The notes under the pieces are model-generated. The model did not search any database. It was not told the DNA's origin and worked only from the letters and a program-made list of their open reading frames with translations. A stretch of DNA of 64,000 nt. Origin: Acidobacteriota bacterium (GTDB lineage: Bacteria > Acidobacteriota > Terriglobia > Terriglobales > Acidobacteriaceae). The translations under genes were made by a program, and so were the position numbers. Location of the stretch: positions 1 through 64,000 of the forward strand of contig JAFDVR010000014.1 of the NCBI GenBank assembly GCA_018268855.1, given 5' to 3'. Numbering within the stretch: position 1 is the first letter of the stretch; each line of letters begins with the position of its first letter. This document shows positions 8,774 to 16,968 of this stretch, piece by piece.

Positions 8774-10255
8774 ATGAAGCCGAATGGGCGTCGTGAGTTT
8801 TTGAAGAAGGCCGCTGCCGCGGGGATGATGGCTCCTGCCGGTGCGATGTTGCCGGGTGTTGCTGCGGCCGCTTCTGCGGAGGCGAAAGAGAACAAGCCGA
8901 GGCGCGCGAAGAAGCCGAACATTGTGCTGTATCTGGCGGATGAGGTGCGCGCGGACTTTATTGCCGCGGCGGGGTCGAACCCGATGGTGCGTACGCCGAA
9001 CCTGGACAAGCTGGCGAAGCGTGGAACGATGTTTACGCATGCGGTGACGAACCAGCCGCTGTGTTCGCCTTCGCGCGCGTGCATGCTGACCGGACGCTAT
9101 GCCACCGAGACCGGCGTGTGGAAGCTGGAGGTGGACATGCGGCGCGATCTGCCGACGCTTGCCACTGTTCTGCGCGCGAACGGATATACGGCAAACCTGA
9201 TTGGCAAGTGGCATCTGGCGAAAGCGGACCTGAAGACGGAGACGGGATACGGCTGGGTGCCGCCGGAGTTGCGTGGCGGTTTTCTGGATGTGTGGGAGGG
9301 CGCGAATGTGTATGAGCGCGTGACGCATCCATACAACGGCACCATCTGGGACAGCGCAGGCAAGGAGATCCACTATAACGACGAGTACCGCGTCGACTTT
9401 TTGACCGATCGCGTGGTGCGCTTTCTGGAGATGAAGCAGGAGAAGCCGTTCCTGCTGTTCGTCTCGCAACTGGAGCCGCACTTCCAGAACGATTTGAATA
9501 CGGTGATTGGTCCGAAGGGCGAAGCGGCGAAGTATCAGAACCCGTATGTGCCGGCTGACCTGACGCCGTTTCCGGGCGTGTGGCAGCAGGAGTTGCCGGA
9601 CTACTACGCAGCCATCGAAAGCATTGACAAGTCTGTTGGCCGGATTATGGAGACGCTGGAGAAGCAGGGCATGCTGGATGACACGATCTTTATCTTTACG
9701 TCGGATCACGGGTGCCACTTCAAGACACGCGAGAACAACTACAAGCGCACGCCACACGATAGTTCGATCCGGATTCCGTTGATCTTTGCGGGGCCGAGCG
9801 TGTCTGCCAATCGCCGCGTGGACAAGATTGCCGGCAACATCAACATGACGCCGACGATGCTGGAGCTTTGCGGCGTGCCTGTTCCGAAAGAGATGAAGGG
9901 GCGCAGCATGGTGGCGATGATGCATGGACTGGATGGCGAGAACGCGTGGGAGAACCGCGAGCTTATCCAGTTCAGCCAGACAGGTGGCACAGGCATGGGA
10001 CGCGCTGTGCGCACGGCGGACTGGACGTATGGCGTGGCGAGGCCGGATGGCGGCAGCACGATGCCGCACTCGGACTGGTACATGGATTATGTGCTGTTCA
10101 ACAATGCGAACGATCCGGCGCAGGTGATCAATCTGGCGAGCCGCACGGGGTATCACGAAAAGACGTCCGCGCTGCGGAAGCAGTTGCTGGAGTTAATTGC
10201 GTATAGTGGTGATCCCGCGCCGAAGATTGTGGCGAGTCCGTTTTTGTATCCGTAG
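8774..10255 (+). CDS. Secreted sulfatase (arylsulfatase type, CSPSR motif)
   Basis: The 493-residue protein begins MKPNGRREFLKKAAAAGMM, a Tat-like leader (RREFLK) with a cleavable hydrophobic stretch. The sulfatase core starts KKPNIVLYLADEVRAD, giving the first metal ligands. The active-site signature is C97-SPSR-ACMLTGR; C97 must be oxidised to formylglycine. Later landmarks are GKWHL (catalytic K and H), TSDHG (metal D and H) and a C-terminal domain. It releases sulfate from sulfate esters, probably of polysaccharides, in the periplasm. GAGGTGGAGAG lies just upstream of the ATG. No formylglycine-generating enzyme is encoded in the window. It is separated by repeats from the unknown secreted protein upstream. 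Confidence 0.93.
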   Translation: MKPNGRREFLKKAAAAGMMAPAGAMLPGVAAAASAEAKENKPRRAKKPNIVLYLADEVRADFIAAAGSNPMVRTPNLDKLAKRGTMFTHAVTNQPLCSPSRACMLTGRYATETGVWKLEVDMRRDLPTLATVLRANGYTANLIGKWHLAKADLKTETGYGWVPPELRGGFLDVWEGANVYERVTHPYNGTIWDSAGKEIHYNDEYRVDFLTDRVVRFLEMKQEKPFLLFVSQLEPHFQNDLNTVIGPKGEAAKYQNPYVPADLTPFPGVWQQELPDYYAAIESIDKSVGRIMETLEKQGMLDDTIFIFTSDHGCHFKTRENNYKRTPHDSSIRIPLIFAGPSVSANRRVDKIAGNINMTPTMLELCGVPVPKEMKGRSMVAMMHGLDGENAWENRELIQFSQTGGTGMGRAVRTADWTYGVARPDGGSTMPHSDWYMDYVLFNNANDPAQVINLASRTGYHEKTSALRKQLLELIAYSGDPAPKIVASPFLYP

Positions 10256-10355
10256 ATTTGTTGGATATGACTGGTCCCTGCACTCATTGAGAGTGTTGCA
10301 AGTTTCGAGGACGGAATGGCCCTTCAGAGACTTTTCTCTTCAAGGTTTGAGTGCT

Positions 10356-10446
10356 GGATAGATCGCGCCTTCAGCGCTCTGGTTTGTGTACTCCACATAC
10401 CTGGGCCGTTGGCCCAGGCTGTTATAGAGCCGGGCCTTTGGCCCTG
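10356..10446 (+). repeat. Interspersed palindromic repeat, type A (copy 1)
   Basis: The 91-bp element runs from GGATAGATCGCGCCTTCAGC to GGGCCTTTGGCCCTG. It contains CCTGGGCC-GTT-GGCCCAGG and GGGCC-TTT-GGCCC. Related copies lie at 18626-18715 and 27147-27251. In the gap 10256-10699 it is followed directly by type C copy 2; the rest of that gap shows nothing recognisable. Confidence 0.8.
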
Positions 10447-10531
10447 TTCGCGCTGGAGCGCGAATGGATGTTCGCGACGCGAACATCGGTAAAAGCAGGT
10501 TCCTCACTGCGTTCGGAATGACAATTCTTTT
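10447..10531 (+). repeat. Interspersed palindromic repeat, type C (copy 2)
   Basis: An 85-bp element, nearly the same as 6020-6103. The palindromes here are TTCGCGCT-GG-AGCGCGAA and GTTCGC-GAC-GCGAAC: the stems are retained and the loops changed. It abuts type A copy 1 with no spacer. Confidence 0.8.
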
Positions 10532-10699
10532 GACGGATGGGAGGGATGGCCTCAGCGACATAACAGCAGATCTCTCCACTTTGTCATCGCGATAAAGCTG
10601 CGATGACTCCGGTCGAGATGACGATGTGGGACGCTAAAGATGCTCTGATTAGCAACAATAGACCAGCAGGAAACTGTTACAGCCGGTCACTCGCGCTTG

Positions 10700-12121
10700 T
10701 TATGCTGCTTCGCCGATTTCTTCGAGTGTCTGGCCTTTTGTTTCTTTTACAAAGAGCAGAACGATGACCAGCCCGAGGAACGAGATGAGGCCGTAGATGA
10801 CGAAGGTGCCGCCGGTGCCTAATGCGCTGTTGAGCAATGGGAACGTGTAGGTGAGCAGGAAGCACGCGATCCACAATGCGCTGACTGCGGCAGAGACGCC
10901 GTGCGCGCGGATGCGGTTGGGAAAGATCTCAGAGATGAGCACCCAGACGACCGGCGCAAGCGTAAGCGCGAAGCAGGCGATGGCGCTGAGGGTGAGCACC
11001 AGGACAGCGATGCCGCGATAGTGCTGGTGATAGGCGAAGGCGCAGAGCAGGTGCGAGATGCCGATGCCCGCGCAACCGAGGACCATCAACTTGCGGCGGC
11101 CGAGGCTGTCTACCAATGCGAATGCGAGCAGCGTAAAGATGAGATTAATGGATCCGGTGATGACGATGTTGAGCAGAACGTCGTTGGCCCCGTAGCCTGC
11201 ACTTTTGTAGACCTCGGCGGCGTAGTTGAAGAGGACGTTGATGCCTGTCCACTGTTGCAGCACGGCGAGAGCGATGCCGAGCGCGAGGACACCGCGATAG
11301 CGTGGAGCGAACAGATCGCGCATGGTGGCTGTGTTTTTGGATTCGGCAAGCAGCGTGGCATGGATGCTGGCCATCTCCGCTTCGGCGTAGGCTTCGCCGC
11401 CGATATTTTCCAGGGTTTTGCGCGCGGCGGCATCGCGTTTGCGATTGAGCAGCCAGCGCGGGCTTTCTGGCAGAAGGATGGACGCGATGATGAAGAGCGC
11501 GGACGGCACAACGATGGCAGTAAACATCCATCGCCAGCCGTACTGCACGTTCCAGCTATGGAAGAGGGCGTCAGCGGAGATGTTTGCCGCTTCTGGCCGG
11601 GCGATGCGCCAGTTGACGATCTGCGCGAGAAGGATGCCGATGACGATGGCGAGCTGGTTGAGACTGACGAGACGTCCGCGGATGCTGGCGGGGCTTATCT
11701 CCGCGATGTAGAGCGGGGAGACGTTGGAGCTGATGCCGATGGCGATGCCGCCTACGATGCGCCACACGATGAATGCGGTAAAGCTGAAGGCCCATCCTGT
11801 GGCTGCGGACGAGACGGCAAAGAGAACGGCGGCGAGGAGGAGCAGCTTGCGGCGACCGAAGCGGTCTGCGAAATATCCAGCAGCGATGGAACCGATGAGG
11901 CAGCCGAGGAGCGCGCAACTGTTGGCCCAACCGATGACGGATGCTGACGTGAGGTGGAAGTAGACCTCATAGAACTGGCGCGCGCCGCCGATGACGACGA
12001 AGTCGTATCCGAAGAGAAGACCACCGAGCGCGGCGGCGAGCGAGATGCCGAAGATGTAACGAAGTTTGTCGGCTGGTACGGAGATAGGCGCGACGTTATC
12101 GTTCACGATGGCACCGTGCAT
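10700..12121 (-). CDS. MFS sugar porter (sugar:H+ symporter type)
   Basis: The 473-residue protein has about 12 transmembrane helices and the sugar-porter signatures: GGLLFGYDFVVIGGA in helix 1, the loop DRFGRRK after helix 2, IAEISPASIRGRLVS after helix 4, LPESPRWLL before the central loop, QQWTGINVLFNYA in helix 7 and VKETKGQTLEEI at the C-terminus. Relatives include XylE, GalP and AraE. It should import a monosaccharide across the inner membrane. ATG 12121 was chosen because it begins just before the first helix; longer frames read into the regulator gene upstream. It lies 49 bases downstream of the AraC-type gene on the same strand and is probably co-transcribed with it. Residues in helix 7 (QQWTGIN) fit hexose or pentose binding. 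Confidence 0.92.
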   Translation of the reverse strand: MHGAIVNDNVAPISVPADKLRYIFGISLAAALGGLLFGYDFVVIGGARQFYEVYFHLTSASVIGWANSCALLGCLIGSIAAGYFADRFGRRKLLLLAAVLFAVSSAATGWAFSFTAFIVWRIVGGIAIGISSNVSPLYIAEISPASIRGRLVSLNQLAIVIGILLAQIVNWRIARPEAANISADALFHSWNVQYGWRWMFTAIVVPSALFIIASILLPESPRWLLNRKRDAAARKTLENIGGEAYAEAEMASIHATLLAESKNTATMRDLFAPRYRGVLALGIALAVLQQWTGINVLFNYAAEVYKSAGYGANDVLLNIVITGSINLIFTLLAFALVDSLGRRKLMVLGCAGIGISHLLCAFAYHQHYRGIAVLVLTLSAIACFALTLAPVVWVLISEIFPNRIRAHGVSAAVSALWIACFLLTYTFPLLNSALGTGGTFVIYGLISFLGLVIVLLFVKETKGQTLEEIGEAA

Positions 12122-12170
12122 GAGATCTACTCCAGTGTTGTGCAGTGAGATTTGCTGCTGAGAACAACCA

Positions 12171-13103
12171 CTATATCTGAGACGAGGTGAGGCAGGCGCG
12201 GGGGCTGCGGCCGTAGGCTTCGACGAAGACTTTGTAGAACTGCGCATAGCTGCCAAAGCCTGCTGCGTAAACTGCTTCGGCGATGTTCTTCTGGTCGGGC
12301 TGGCGATACTCTTCCCAGAAGCGAGCGAGGCGGAGCGAGTTTCGATAGCGACTGATGGGCACGCCGATCTGGCGATGGAAGGTGCGGCTGAGGTGGGCTT
12401 CGCTGGCGCCGCACTTTTTTGCGAGTGAGGAGAGGCTCCCTTCCCAGTCGGCCTCACTCATCATCTGCAGGGCTCGCCGGACGCATGGGTGCAGGGTTAC
12501 GGCGCCGGCCAGCGATTCGCCGGCACGCTGATATCGCCAGCACAGAAGCAGGAGATGATGGAGGCCGGCGTTGAGGCCATCGGGATCGAAGTGCTGGTAA
12601 GTGAAGTCGGCGGATTCCAAACCGAAGCCTGCCTGGCGGTTGAGAACGTCGGCGTCGAGCGAGCCTACCATCACGGCGTCCATGGTTTTGCGGATGAGAT
12701 CGAAGGCATCGGGGTCGAGCATGGTGTGGAGCACGCCGGGCTTTTCGTTTTTTGTGCATCTGAGGCCGGCGTAGGCGGGTGTCCGGCAGGAGCGGCGGAT
12801 GAAGGACGGCTTGAAGACAGCGATGTAGTTTTGCGCGTTGGGAGAGCGATCGACGAGCTGGTGTTCCTGCTCCGGATAGAGCCAAAGCAGCATGCCCGCG
12901 GAGAAGGTAAACCGCTGGCCTTCGACAACATAGGTAATGTTGCCGCGGATGACGAGGTTCAACTCAAGTTCGACATGGTGGTGAGGGACGAGCTGTTTTG
13001 GCGCGTTACGGCTTGATTCCGCTAGAAAGATGAACCCCTCGTATTGCCTGCCGATTTTGAGGTCCTGCAGCATGGTGGACAAAATACGATAAGTCTTCAT
13101 CAT
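12171..13103 (-). CDS. AraC family transcriptional regulator with cupin-like sensor domain
   Basis: The 310-residue product begins MMKTYRILSTMLQDLK. Residues 25-110 form a cupin-like N-terminal domain (LVPHHHVELELNLVIRGN, the HHxxxxE ligand-binding pattern, then FSAGMLLWLYPEQEH). The C-terminal hundred residues carry the two helix-turn-helix units of AraC/XylS proteins: LSSLAKKCGASEAHLSRTF and IAEAVYAAGFGSYAQFYKVF. It probably binds a sugar and controls the porter gene downstream and the epimerase/oxygenase genes that diverge from it. Only about 40 bases separate it from the epimerase start, so any shared operator would have to lie in that space or within the genes. ATG 13103 is used; MLQDLK at 13073 is an alternative. 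Confidence 0.9.
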   Translation of the reverse strand: MMKTYRILSTMLQDLKIGRQYEGFIFLAESSRNAPKQLVPHHHVELELNLVIRGNITYVVEGQRFTFSAGMLLWLYPEQEHQLVDRSPNAQNYIAVFKPSFIRRSCRTPAYAGLRCTKNEKPGVLHTMLDPDAFDLIRKTMDAVMVGSLDADVLNRQAGFGLESADFTYQHFDPDGLNAGLHHLLLLCWRYQRAGESLAGAVTLHPCVRRALQMMSEADWEGSLSSLAKKCGASEAHLSRTFHRQIGVPISRYRNSLRLARFWEEYRQPDQKNIAEAVYAAGFGSYAQFYKVFVEAYGRSPRACLTSSQI

Positions 13104-13143
13104 TTGTCGAGAAGACAACCGTGGCAGGCGCTTATTAACGTGT

Positions 13144-14229
13144 TTGGTGTTGGATGGCACCCTTACATCCCGTCCCTTTGGGACTTTGCCTACGGGTGAA
13201 GTGGTGGATGTGTGGACGATGCGCGGAGCTTCCGGTTTGACGGTGGAGGCGATGACGTACGGCGGCATTGTTATGAAGATGCTGGTGCCGGACCGCGACG
13301 GCCATGCGGCGGATGTGGTGCTGGGGCTGAGCAGCCTGGATGAGTATGTGGCCGGGCATCCGTATTTTGGCGCGATTACGGGACGCGTGGCCGGGCGTAT
13401 TACCGATGCGGCGTTCACGCTGGATGGAGTGAGATATCCGCTGGCGCGGAACAATCCGCCAAACCATCTGCATGGCGGCGTGGTGGGATTCGATAAAAAG
13501 ATCTGGAAGGCCACGCCTGTTGCGCGAGAAGATGGCGCGCCTTCTCTGCGGCTGGAGTATCGCAGCCCGGATGGGGAAGAAGGTTATCCCGGCACGGTAG
13601 ATGTGGCGGTGACCTATACCGTGACGACCGACAATGCATTCGTGATTGAGACATTTGCCTCTACGGATAAGACGACGCCGTTCAGCCTGACGCACCACGA
13701 TTATTTCAACCTGGGTGGAGAGGCTTCCGGGACGATCGAGGACCATCTGCTGCAGGTGCATGCGAATGCATACATTGGCACGGATGACAGGTACACGTTG
13801 AGCGATCATCTGGAGCCGGTGGATGGACGCGCTGAAGACCTGCGCGTGCCGAAGCGGTTGGGTGATGTGATTCCGCTGCTGCCGCTCAGGCATGGCGCGT
13901 TGTATCCGGTGTGTGGACCGAAGACGAGCGAATACGGCCCGGAGATTGCGCGGCTTTTTGATCCCGCTTCGGGACGTTTGCTTAGGTGTTCGACTACGCA
14001 GACACATTTGCAGGTGTATACCGCATCGGCTTTCGATGGGACGATCCGGGGCAAATCCGGCACGCTATATCCGCAACATGCGGGCATTTGCCTGGAATGC
14101 GAAGGGTATGCGAACGGCGCGAACGCTCCGCAGATGGGCAACATCATTCTGCGTCCGGGCGAGCCGCAGCGCCACGTAACTGCATACGCATTCTCTGTGC
14201 AACAGGAGGGAGAACCATGGGCCAGGTAG
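13144..14229 (+). CDS. galM: Aldose 1-epimerase (mutarotase)
   Basis: The product is up to 361 residues and matches GalM over its length. Landmarks are EAMTYGGIVMKMLVPD, GRVAGRITDAAFTLDG with following LARNNPPNHLHGG (substrate-binding N and catalytic H), LTHHDYFNLGG (second catalytic histidine) and GICLECEGYANGANAP near the C-terminus, where the general-base glutamate is expected. It interconverts alpha and beta anomers of aldoses such as galactose or glucose in the cytoplasm. The start is uncertain: TTG 13144 is the longest reading and lacks a clear ribosome binding site, and the conserved region begins near residue 14. Its last 13 bases overlap the start of the fused oxygenase gene, and it carries that gene's AGGAGG, so the two are translated together. 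Confidence 0.9.
   Translation: MVLDGTLTSRPFGTLPTGEVVDVWTMRGASGLTVEAMTYGGIVMKMLVPDRDGHAADVVLGLSSLDEYVAGHPYFGAITGRVAGRITDAAFTLDGVRYPLARNNPPNHLHGGVVGFDKKIWKATPVAREDGAPSLRLEYRSPDGEEGYPGTVDVAVTYTVTTDNAFVIETFASTDKTTPFSLTHHDYFNLGGEASGTIEDHLLQVHANAYIGTDDRYTLSDHLEPVDGRAEDLRVPKRLGDVIPLLPLRHGALYPVCGPKTSEYGPEIARLFDPASGRLLRCSTTQTHLQVYTASAFDGTIRGKSGTLYPQHAGICLECEGYANGANAPQMGNIILRPGEPQRHVTAYAFSVQQEGEPWAR
14204..14209 (+). promoter_or_regulatory. Strong ribosome binding site of the fused oxygenase gene
   Basis: A perfect AGGAGG lies seven bases before ATG 14217, inside the 3' end of the epimerase gene. It fixes the start of the oxygenase and rules out the longer in-frame reading from 13986. Confidence 0.85.
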
Positions 14230-16499
14230 CTAACGTATTTACCAAGCCGCTTGTTCAGATCGATTACAGCCTGATCGGCGTAAACTCCAACGCCGCCGTG
14301 GAGAAGGGCCTCGCAGAGGCGGAGTGGTATCAGTGCCCTGTTCCACGCGAGACCATGCGCAAGTTGCTGGAGCGGCGCGACGGGCCGGCGATCCGCCACA
14401 CGCTGCTGTGGTTTGCGTTGCTGTTTGCTACCGGGTATGCAACATACCGGCTGTGGGGAAGCTGGTGGGCGATTCTGCCGTATGCGGTGTACGCGGTGCT
14501 GTATGCCACGGTATCGGATTCACGCTGGCACGAGGCAGGACACGGCACAGCGTTCAAGACCGACTGGATGAATGTTGTGCTGTATGAGATTGCTTCGTTC
14601 ATGATTGTGCGCGAGTCTACGCCGTGGCGATGGAGCCACACGCGGCACCACAGCGACACCATCATCGTCGGACGCGACCCTGAGATTGCCGTGCCGAGAC
14701 CGACGAACGTGAGCAAATTTATCCAGACGTTCTTCTGCATTCCTGCGTACACCGCGTATTTCAAGACACTGATTCCGCATGTGTTCGGTATTAAGACGGC
14801 GACGGAAGCTACGTACATTCCCGATTCAGAGTGGAGCAAGGTTTATTGGAAGGCGCGCGTTCACTTTGCGATCTATCTGGCGTCGATTGCGCTGTCGATC
14901 TATACGCGCAGCTTTTTGCCGATCCTTCTGGTGGGCGCGACGAACCTCTTTGGGACGTGGCTTACCGTGACTTACGGAATGACGCAGCATGCCGGCCTGG
15001 CGGAGAACGTGCTCGATCATCGCCTGAACTGCCGCACGGTGTACATGAATCCGGTCCACCGGTATCTGTACTGGAACATGAATTATCACGTGGAGCACCA
15101 CATGTTTCCGCTGGTGCCGTTTCATGCTCTGCCGAAGCTGCATGAGGCGATCAAGGACGATTGTCCGCCGCCGTATACCAGTATCTTCAACGCATGGCGC
15201 GAGATCATTCCCGCGATTCTGCGGCAGATACACGATCCTGCATGGCATGTGAAACGCGTGCTTCCTCCAGCGAAGGTGCGCTCGCGCGAGGCGACGCATG
15301 TGGCCACGGGTTCGCCCGATGCCGAGGGGTGGATGGATGTGTGCGCGGCATCTGAGTTGCGCAACGCCGATGCACTTCGCTTCGATTATGGGCGCAAGAC
15401 CTTTGCCATTTACCGCGATGCGGAGGGCAGGCTGTTTGCTTCCGACGGCATCTGCACCCACGGCAATACGCATCTTGCTGACGGACTGGTGATTGGCGGA
15501 ACGATTGAATGCCCCAAACACAATGGCCGCTTCCACCTGATTGACGGCTCCCCTGCACGAGCGCCGATCTGCCGTGGTCTGGCGACGTATCCAGTGGAGG
15601 AGATCGATGGACGTTTGCGCATCAACGTAATCCATGCAGGCGGAGCGGGCGCGCGTGAACAGAAGAGTTTTCGATTACGTGTGTTGAGCAATCGCAGTGT
15701 GGCGACGTTTATTAAGGAACTGGTGCTGGAGCCGGTGGTCGAAGGCGATCGCGTTGCGTTTGAGCCGGGTGATTATCTACAGATTGAGATCCCTGCATAC
15801 GAAACGATCCGGTTCCGTGACTTCGATATTCCCGAGCCGTACCGCAGCGTTTGGGAGGCGCAGCACCTGTTCGATCTGGAGACGCACAATCCGAACGGCG
15901 GAACGCGCAACAACTACTCGCTTGCAAGTAACGCGCTGACCGAACGCGCGCTGCGTTTCAACGTGCGCATTGCCACGCCGCCCCCGGGACAGCAGTGCGC
16001 CCCCGGCGTGGGTTCGAGTTACATCTTTAGTTTGAAGCCCGGCGATGTGGTGAATGCGATTGGGCCGTTCGGCGACTTTCATATCAAGCCGACACAACGC
16101 GAGATGATCTACATTGGCGGCGGTGCGGGCATGGCGCCGCTGCGCGCGCATCTTGCGAACCTGCTGGAGAACGAGAGAACAGCGCGGCGCGTCAGCTTCT
16201 GGTATGGAGCACGGTCGAAGCAGGAACTCTTCTATGAGGACTACTTTGAAGAGCTTGCCACGCAGTACCCGAACTTCCATTTCCACGTTGCGCTTTCTTC
16301 TCCTCTGGAGAGTGACACGTGGGACGGACACACGGGATTTATTCATGATGTGGTGCTGGAGAAGCATTTACGCGAGCACGCAAGTCCGGCGTCTGCGGAA
16401 TACTATCTGTGCGGGCCTCCGATGATGATCAAAGCGTGTACGCGGATGCTGGCAGAGGCGGGCGTGCCGGAACACCAGATTGCGTTCGATGAATTTTAA
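14217..16499 (+). CDS. Three-domain fusion: desaturase-like di-iron oxygenase, Rieske ferredoxin, NqrF-like reductase
   Basis: The 760-residue protein joins a complete oxygenase chain. Residues 1-350 are a membrane fatty-acid-desaturase-type domain with hydrophobic helices and three histidine boxes: H105-EAG-H109, H141-TR-HH145 and H291-VE-HH295, plus H258 and H268. Residues 365-475 are a Rieske domain with C413-T-H415 and C432-PK-H435, which bind a 2Fe-2S cluster. Residues 480-760 are a flavin reductase with RNNYSLAS (FAD), GGGAGMAPLRAH at 634-645 (NADH) and YYLCGPPMM (C-terminal signature); it most resembles the NqrF reductase half. The separate rhizobial proteins MocD, MocE and MocF, named for rhizopine breakdown, have the same three parts. 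I infer NADH-driven hydroxylation or O-demethylation of a sugar-like or lipid substrate. It sits between an aldose epimerase (13-base overlap) and a sugar isomerase. Confidence 0.9.
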   Translation: MGQVANVFTKPLVQIDYSLIGVNSNAAVEKGLAEAEWYQCPVPRETMRKLLERRDGPAIRHTLLWFALLFATGYATYRLWGSWWAILPYAVYAVLYATVSDSRWHEAGHGTAFKTDWMNVVLYEIASFMIVRESTPWRWSHTRHHSDTIIVGRDPEIAVPRPTNVSKFIQTFFCIPAYTAYFKTLIPHVFGIKTATEATYIPDSEWSKVYWKARVHFAIYLASIALSIYTRSFLPILLVGATNLFGTWLTVTYGMTQHAGLAENVLDHRLNCRTVYMNPVHRYLYWNMNYHVEHHMFPLVPFHALPKLHEAIKDDCPPPYTSIFNAWREIIPAILRQIHDPAWHVKRVLPPAKVRSREATHVATGSPDAEGWMDVCAASELRNADALRFDYGRKTFAIYRDAEGRLFASDGICTHGNTHLADGLVIGGTIECPKHNGRFHLIDGSPARAPICRGLATYPVEEIDGRLRINVIHAGGAGAREQKSFRLRVLSNRSVATFIKELVLEPVVEGDRVAFEPGDYLQIEIPAYETIRFRDFDIPEPYRSVWEAQHLFDLETHNPNGGTRNNYSLASNALTERALRFNVRIATPPPGQQCAPGVGSSYIFSLKPGDVVNAIGPFGDFHIKPTQREMIYIGGGAGMAPLRAHLANLLENERTARRVSFWYGARSKQELFYEDYFEELATQYPNFHFHVALSSPLESDTWDGHTGFIHDVVLEKHLREHASPASAEYYLCGPPMMIKACTRMLAEAGVPEHQIAFDEF

Positions 16500-16572
16500 A
16501 TGTGGCGTTTATGTTGAATGTGCTTGAGGAGATACATTCCATCAAGGATGGGAGAAGAGTGGATTGATATTT

Positions 16573-16740
16573 AGTCCCTCAGGAGCTAAAACCTTGGTTG
16601 TTTGTGGGGCTTAATGGATGGGCTGAAGCCCAGCCCCTTCAAAGATATTTCGCTGTGATGCTGTTGTCTCAGCGCAGAACAATGGCCCAGCAAAGGAATA
16701 CAGAGATCCTTCACTACGTTCAGGATGACGGTTCACAGGA
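16573..16740 (+). repeat. Interspersed repeat, type B (copy 2)
   Basis: A diverged full-length copy: GTCCCTCAGGAGCTAAAACC, then GGGCTGAAGCCCAGCCCC, CTTCAAAGATATTTCGCTG and finally GGAATACAGAGATCC with CAGGATGACGGTTC. It occupies most of the gap between the oxygenase and isomerase genes (16500-16968). The small frame 16598-16888 across it is not considered a gene. Confidence 0.75.
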
Positions 16741-16756
16741 CGGATTGGCCGCCGAC

Positions 16757-16822
16757 TACGCGAAACGACTCACGAAAATCATGCAAGGTTACGCGAAACG
16801 ACTCACGGAAATCATGCAAGGT
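16757..16822 (+). repeat. Tandem duplication, two 33-bp units
   Basis: TACGCGAAACGACTCACG followed by a 15-base tail ending ATGCAAGGT occurs at 16757-16789 and again at 16790-16822 with one substitution. It lies between two type B repeat copies. Confidence 0.85.
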
Positions 16823-16846
16823 AAAGCGGAGATGAAAGATGCATTT

Positions 16847-16919
16847 GGGCCTCAGCGGACTAAAGACACGGTCTTCTATGGTTCCTAACGGCTGGGCTGA
16901 AGCCCAGCCCCTTCAAAGC
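16847..16919 (+). repeat. Interspersed repeat, type B (copy 3, partial)
   Basis: It runs from GGGCCTCAGCGGACTAAAG to the conserved palindrome GGCTGGGCTGAAGCCCAGCC and CCTTCAAAG. The right end with GAATACAGAGAT is missing. Confidence 0.7.
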
Positions 16920-16955
16920 AGATCAACATAGATGCACACAAGTGATCCATCTATT

Positions 16956-16961
16956 AAGGAG
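16956..16961 (+). promoter_or_regulatory. Ribosome binding site deciding a TTG start
   Basis: AAGGAG is placed seven bases before TTG 16969, the preferred start of the sugar isomerase/epimerase gene. The next in-frame ATG (17029) has no comparable site. Confidence 0.65.
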
Positions 16962-16968
16962 CAGGCGA

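Noticed and set aside
8678..10156. A 492-codon frame on the - strand
   Set aside because: It lies opposite the sulfatase gene and has a strongly Arg/His-biased product with no recognised motif.
13986..14216. Upstream extension of the fused oxygenase
   Set aside because: The extension overlaps the mutarotase gene out of frame, and a perfect AGGAGG supports ATG 14217.
16598..16888. A 96-codon frame between the oxygenase and isomerase genes
   Set aside because: It is made of type B repeats and a 33-bp tandem duplication; no ribosome binding site or homology-like pattern.
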